A stretch of 64,000 bases of DNA from Eutrigla gurnardus (lineage: Eukaryota; Chordata; Actinopteri; Perciformes; Triglidae): contig OY741270.1 in assembly GCA_963514095.1 (NCBI GenBank), positions 29,124,058 to 29,188,057 on the forward strand, in the 5' to 3' direction. The position numbers were made by a program, and so were the translations under genes. The notes under the pieces are model-generated. The model saw nothing but the letters and a program-made list of their open reading frames with translations. It did no database searches and had not been told where the DNA came from. Shown here in pieces: positions 45,696-64,000 of the stretch. Positions within the stretch are counted from its first letter, which is position 1. Each line of letters starts with the position of its first letter.

Positions 45696-47156
45696 AACAA
45701 CCATGATCATTTTACAGCGGCTATAATCTCTATTTTATATCAACAATGGATCTCTTGACTACTTCTGTTTCTATCACAGTTCCCTCCAGCTCTTTTAGAG
45801 TTTTTATAGCATCTTTCAGCTCATTGAGTTCATTCAGTTTTTTTTCCCGTATTGTAACTTTATTCCTGTGGTTCACCGCTCTCATCAGGGTCGTTTCCAC
45901 TGAAAAATCTCTGATAAACCCACTTTAAACTTCCTGCCTGTCACCAAACTGCAAACAGGCAAAGTTAGAAACTAGTACCTTTCTCTCTCTTTAAATGTGG
46001 ATGTGAATAACAACATTTCTCATCGCCTATCGACTGTCAGCCCACACATCGCTGACTAAGATTGTTCCTTCGCTGTGTTTCTTTTCCTGCCACATCCCCC
46101 CCGCCTCAGTCATACCCTACCAGTCTCCCAATTACCTTATATCACTGCCTTAACCTGCTTACATGAAGAGCTGCAGCATCCCCGGGCGCCCCGCTTCAAG
46201 GCAGCTATTTACATTTCAAAAGTTAACATCAAAAGTAGTTTCTGTGGCTTCTCTTCTCTTCCCCGTTGTGCTTTGTGATCCGAGACTCATCTGATGCCAG
46301 AAATAAAAAGCCGTGTGCTGGCACTTTCACTTCTGTATTACGCAGCCTACAGTGGTGGTGGTTGTCTGTCTTGTTCTTTGCAGTTTTGGATGTTCACAGT
46401 GTTACAGAGTTGACCTTGCTCTGTGTTGTTTGAGTATAAAACAGGGGGTTTCCCATTTATACCCATCAGGTTCATTTATATTGTTATGTGTAGAAATGTA
46501 AGTGTCATTTGAATCTGATTTTTTTTTAAAACAAGTGATGATATTGCTGTATCAGTTATTCTTTCATATTGGGAAATTAGTTAGGCCGACAAGTTCAAGT
46601 TCAACGTTATCCCTCCCCCCCACACCAAGTTAATTTCACATTTCACTGAGAATCTCTTAGTGCTGCACAGCTCTGCTCACCTGTAGCTGCTGTGTTTTTC
46701 CATCCCCTCCTGCCCACAGCTTCCTGCACAGCTGTCAGCTGATATGCTGCCGTCTGGTCGCTGAGTCACATGGAGCGATCGGAGCTATAGCCTTTCCTCC
46801 GTCTGCCTCGTGTGCCTCGGGCAGTCTTCGGCTTCCGTTTTATCTTTCTTCCACGCTTGAACTGAGATGTGAAATCCGAAGGCAGTTCAGGACAAGTCTG
46901 CAAATCTGTCCTCACCTGGTACCATTCATACTCAGGTGGGCGAGCTGGCTCAACTCATCGTATCCTTGCAACATTAAGGATAATGTTAAGTTAGTAAGGC
47001 TCAAGAGTTGTTATGGTTCTGTATTTTTCACCGAGCCAGGCAGCTGAACATAAATCAAGTAATTATCCAGTTTGCAGTTTCAGTTCGGTGTGCTTGCAAA
47101 GATTTATTAGGAAGCTTGCTACAGTGCGGCAAAGGCGCTCAGTCATAATCCTCTTA

Positions 47157-47163
47157 AGTGTGT

Positions 47164-47196
<33 letters not shown>
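47157..47196. repeat. GT microsatellite
   Basis: A (GT)n run with one CT interruption in klc1 intron 1. Confidence 0.95.
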
Positions 47197-47198
<2 letters not shown>

Positions 47199-48550
47199 GA
47201 ATACAAAGCAAAGTCAGGATTGAGTGGGAAGGAGTGCACGTGGAGTGTCTTGACGGTCAACGTCAGACGAACCGATATTGTTTTTGGCGATTGCGTGCAT
47301 CGTAATAATAACATCCGTTTTACTTGCTACATCTAATAGTCTACCTCCTTATAATCACCAAGGCTGATTCAGGATCTGATTATGTCCTATGACCGCATTA
47401 TGGCAGCGCTAAGATGCTGATTATTATTGGAGCTATCGTAATCGTGATTATGAAGGTACAGGGTTGTTTTGTTACTTCAAACAGACTATATATTTTCTTA
47501 AATTGTGTCATTATTGTAGTTGTTTGGTCGTGATTAAAACGAGCTAGGGAAAGCTAATATGCTGACTAAAGATGCAACACCATAATATTGTGATTACCAA
47601 ACAATAAAACATTGATAGCTGCGACTCATCGTGGTATTTAAGTTCTGTACTTGTTCCTCACTCTGCCTGTCGTTATCTGTAAACCACACACAACCCACAA
47701 GGCTCAGATCTGGTTTCGAAATGTCAACGAGTAGCAAGTTTGGTTGCGGTTTGATTTCAACTTTTCATCACAGCTGCGCCAAAGTCGCTCTTTTTCTTTA
47801 AGCTTCTTAAGTGACGACGCCTCCGTTTTTTTTTAATAGCACTTCAAAAAGCTTTTAAAACTAGGACATTACATTTAACCTGTGTTTCTCTGCTGCAACA
47901 CCATAACTGCTCGTCGTGCTTGCTCAAAGGCACCTTGAGAGCTAAGCACAAACTTTTCTTTTTCCTTCTTTCAACCCAAATTACCCCGACTCCTGAACCA
48001 AGAACTGTCCAGTGTGACTTGTTTCAGGTCTAACCTTTTGTTTAAGCCAATGTTGTTTCTCACTCTGAGCCGAGTATTGATTGTAAAAGAGCGACGCCTC
48101 GGGCTGCGGTTCGACCATGAGACCACAAAAGGTCAGAACGCAACCTTAAGTGAAACATCTGAAGGTTACGTGTTAGAATTATGCAGTCATTAACGATTTA
48201 ATCAATAAGTCACACAATACTGTTGAACCCCAGTCTGTTGTTCCGTGAAGCCTCTTTTTCCTGGTGGTGATGTCATCATGTGACATTTTTCTGTAGAAGG
48301 ACTTAACAAGAAAATAAATCATGAGACGAGTGGATAGTCAAAAAGCTGCTTTTAGTTTCCTTGTTTTTGTCAGGATTTAGAAAATAATTTGCTCTCCTGC
48401 AAGTAAAGTTTTGACATCTAATTTTCTTGGTTTGATATGGAGGCTGTCCAGGGACACACTGTAAATAACTGCTGTTGTTTGAACAACTTCAGCCTCATTA
48501 AAATGGACATCTTTTTTAGACTTTCCTTTCCCTGTTGTTTAATCTGCAGG

Positions 48551-63906
<15,356 letters not shown>

Positions 63907-64000
63907 GTGAGCTCAATCTGTTCATATTTTGTCAATCTTATAATTTGTTTGGCATTTATACTCCTATTTGGTTGATTTAGTGTTGGTCCCCAAGGTCTTA

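Larger units (their letters stand above)
43829..48549 (+). other. klc1: klc1 intron 1
   Basis: A 4.7-kb intron between the predicted non-coding exon and the ATG exon. It contains an alternating TA/TG/CA near-palindrome (45634-45695), a GT run (47157-47196) and a T-run at 44507-44518. No other exon is recognised. Confidence 0.65.

Overview
The window is vertebrate nuclear DNA, almost certainly from a teleost fish and probably a percomorph. The genes are split into short exons with GT/AG introns and match vertebrate families closely. The non-coding DNA carries many CA, GATA, AAT and C-run microsatellites and dispersed repeats that I recognise as common in percomorph genomes. There are no bacterial features such as operons or Shine-Dalgarno sites.

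Four protein-coding genes are supported. (1) 1-7560, plus strand: the last two coding exons of trmt61a, the catalytic subunit of the tRNA m1A58 methyltransferase; its 5' exons lie left of the window. (2) 31056-33635, minus strand: bag5, a Hsp70 co-chaperone with tandem BAG domains. It has two coding exons and a non-coding first exon predicted near 37.8 kb. (3) 38874-42512, plus strand: coa8 (apopt1), a mitochondrial cytochrome c oxidase assembly factor, complete in five exons. (4) 43.2 kb to the right edge, plus strand: klc1, kinesin light chain 1, with a 5' non-coding exon and nine coding exons (441 residues). The remaining 3' exons lie outside the window. The order trmt61a - bag5 (reversed) - coa8 - klc1 is the one known from human 14q32.33.

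trmt61a and bag5 are tail to tail and separated by about 23 kb with no convincing coding gene. That interval holds microsatellites, a 17-bp higher-order minisatellite, nested inverted repeats, a decayed LINE fragment, several dispersed repeats, an orphan CpG-rich block (10.4-10.7 kb) and a promoter-like cluster (23.1 kb). bag5 and coa8 are head to head across a GC-rich interval of about 1.1 kb. coa8 and klc1 are in tandem, with about 0.7 kb between the coa8 stop codon and the putative klc1 5' exon.

The four genes do not form one pathway: they act in tRNA modification, Hsp70 regulation, respiratory-complex assembly and microtubule cargo transport. The most notable structures are an intron inside bag5 coding sequence (human BAG5 coding sequence is uninterrupted) that contains a 22-bp minisatellite open in all six frames; a long pyrimidine-only tandem repeat in coa8 intron 4 that repeats acceptor-like sequences; overlapping or upstream ORFs at the bag5 and klc1 starts; and promoter-like islands with no gene assigned. 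I found no CRISPR array, operon, phage or other system that clearly departs from an ordinary fish locus. Family assignments rest on recalled protein sequences, not on a search.
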